From the NCBI GenBank assembly GCA_943787595.1, contig CALSNA010000004.1, forward strand, positions 372,001-436,000: a DNA stretch of 64,000 nucleotides, in the 5' to 3' direction. Every line of letters begins with the position of its first letter. Within the stretch, counting starts at the first letter, position 1. Both the position numbers and the translations under genes were made by a program. The notes beneath the pieces are model-generated. The model saw only the letters and a program-made list of their open reading frames with translations, made no database searches and had not been told where the DNA came from. Below are positions 63,424 to 64,000 of the stretch, piece by piece. This DNA is from an uncultured Pseudomonadales bacterium. Its GTDB lineage: Bacteria > Pseudomonadota > Gammaproteobacteria > Pseudomonadales > Balneatricaceae.

Positions 63424-64000
63424 TTACCTGTTTCGAACCATATGTCTGAACGTCAGGTTAATACGTGGTGTATGAACGACCCTGGTAGGAGGAAGACAAT
63501 GGAGCCAGTAAGTTTGAGTGGTACCCTTCATCTCCAGCAGACTGCCATGCTCTAAAACCTGAGTTCGTTTCTCCTGGCTTTTTTTATGCTTGAAATTAAA
63601 TTTGCGGGCAGAACCCAGACTAAGTGAACCAATGGTGCCGTGGCGTTTTAGTTCCTGTTCCCGATCACTGTGCCAGGCCATACCCTCGTGGCCATCGTGA
63701 TACAGGTTAAGCAGACAGGCATTGTAGTATTCTCTGCTCCGCTGCTCGATAAGGCTTTTTAGTTCCACCAGCACCGGTATCCAGGGGAGTGCCTTTCTGG
63801 TCGTTCTGGAATAAGTGTAAGAGAAGTCACTATCTCCATAAAATGCTATCTGGCGTTTCGTGGTTATGGTTTTATCCAAATGAATGGCCTGGTCGTGTTG
63901 CCAGGTAATGTCTTGTATTAGCAAATTAAAATAATGATCGGCTTGTTCCTGCGGCATCACGGGTCCGTAATAGTGAACAATGCCGTCTTGTGGTAAAAGA
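63424..64000 (-). CDS. AlkB-like Fe(II)/2-oxoglutarate dioxygenase (5' end outside window)
   Basis: Direct reversal of alkyl damage in DNA or RNA. Visible part about 190 residues: NLYHDGHEGMAWHSDRE holds the H-x-D iron ligands, LSLGSARKFNFKHK follows, and QTYWLHCLPPTRVVHTPRIN, then LTFRHM, hold the second His and the 2-oxoglutarate Arg. The frame stays open to the window edge (LLPQDGIVHYYGPV), so the true start is beyond 64000. This is the AlkB-homologue subgroup of about 200 residues seen in many gammaproteobacteria. Confidence 0.88.
   Translation of the reverse strand, partial: LLPQDGIVHYYGPVMPQEQADHYFNLLIQDITWQHDQAIHLDKTITTKRQIAFYGDSDFSYTYSRTTRKALPWIPVLVELKSLIEQRSREYYNACLLNLYHDGHEGMAWHSDREQELKRHGTIGSLSLGSARKFNFKHKKSQEKRTQVLEHGSLLEMKGTTQTYWLHCLPPTRVVHTPRINLTFRHMVRNR

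Overview
The window looks like the chromosome of a gammaproteobacterium of the Pseudomonas/Cellvibrionales/Oceanospirillales type. The evidence is a fused RlmKL methyltransferase, the order thrS-infC-rpmI-rplT-pheS-pheT-ihfA-tRNA-Pro with an AUU start on infC, the queA-tgt-yajC-secD-secF order, and an aa3 oxidase operon with a DUF2909 gene inside it. Long gene-free stretches, many broken genes and layered IS debris suggest a genome in decay, as in host-associated or recently bottlenecked bacteria. The species cannot be named from the sequence.

The left part (1-27.2 kb) is mostly intact housekeeping: the end of pepN, riboflavin synthase, pyrD, a complete aa3 cytochrome c oxidase operon with its assembly factors and heme A synthesis (coxB to ctaB), rlmKL, an AT-rich desert at 14.4-17.2 kb, then the translation cluster. 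tRNA-Pro(GGG) is followed directly by a decayed integrase, so it was probably an integration site. manC follows.

From 27.2 to 32.6 kb the sequence is decayed: a dtd pseudogene, a pentapeptide-repeat pseudogene, one small intact plasmid/ICE-like gene, a dead IS3-family element, and beside it an older IS3 remnant. Intact core genes resume with uvrD, secF-secD-yajC-tgt-queA (minus strand) and a SAM-cycle cluster of adenosine kinase, metK and ahcY. A third IS3 remnant lies between queA and the adenosine kinase gene.

The region 46.4-54.1 kb is a patchwork that includes a broken integron: the C-terminal end of an integron integrase on the plus strand and, to its left, cassette-type genes all on the minus strand with two recognisable attC sites. 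The cargo is a TetR regulator, a cysteine dioxygenase and a clavaminate-synthase-like 2-oxoglutarate oxygenase (both broken), an intact TauE/SafE sulfite-type exporter preceded by a 7-bp tandem repeat, an RDD membrane protein and an MBL-fold lipoprotein (both broken). The array is bounded by an IS481 fragment on the left, and on the right by an IS701/IS4-like transposase, an IstB fragment and a HAD-UbiA pseudogene reaching towards tRNA-Leu(CAA).

After an MFS transporter and pssA, the last 7 kb is foreign DNA: a truncated phage-type integrase meets a truncated phage polyvalent-protein fragment head to head, then comes a 3.5-kb PIN-like plus helical-repeat gene (a defence-type protein, broken by two amber codons and two frameshifts), a DUF3800 gene and the start-truncated end of an AlkB-like dioxygenase gene.
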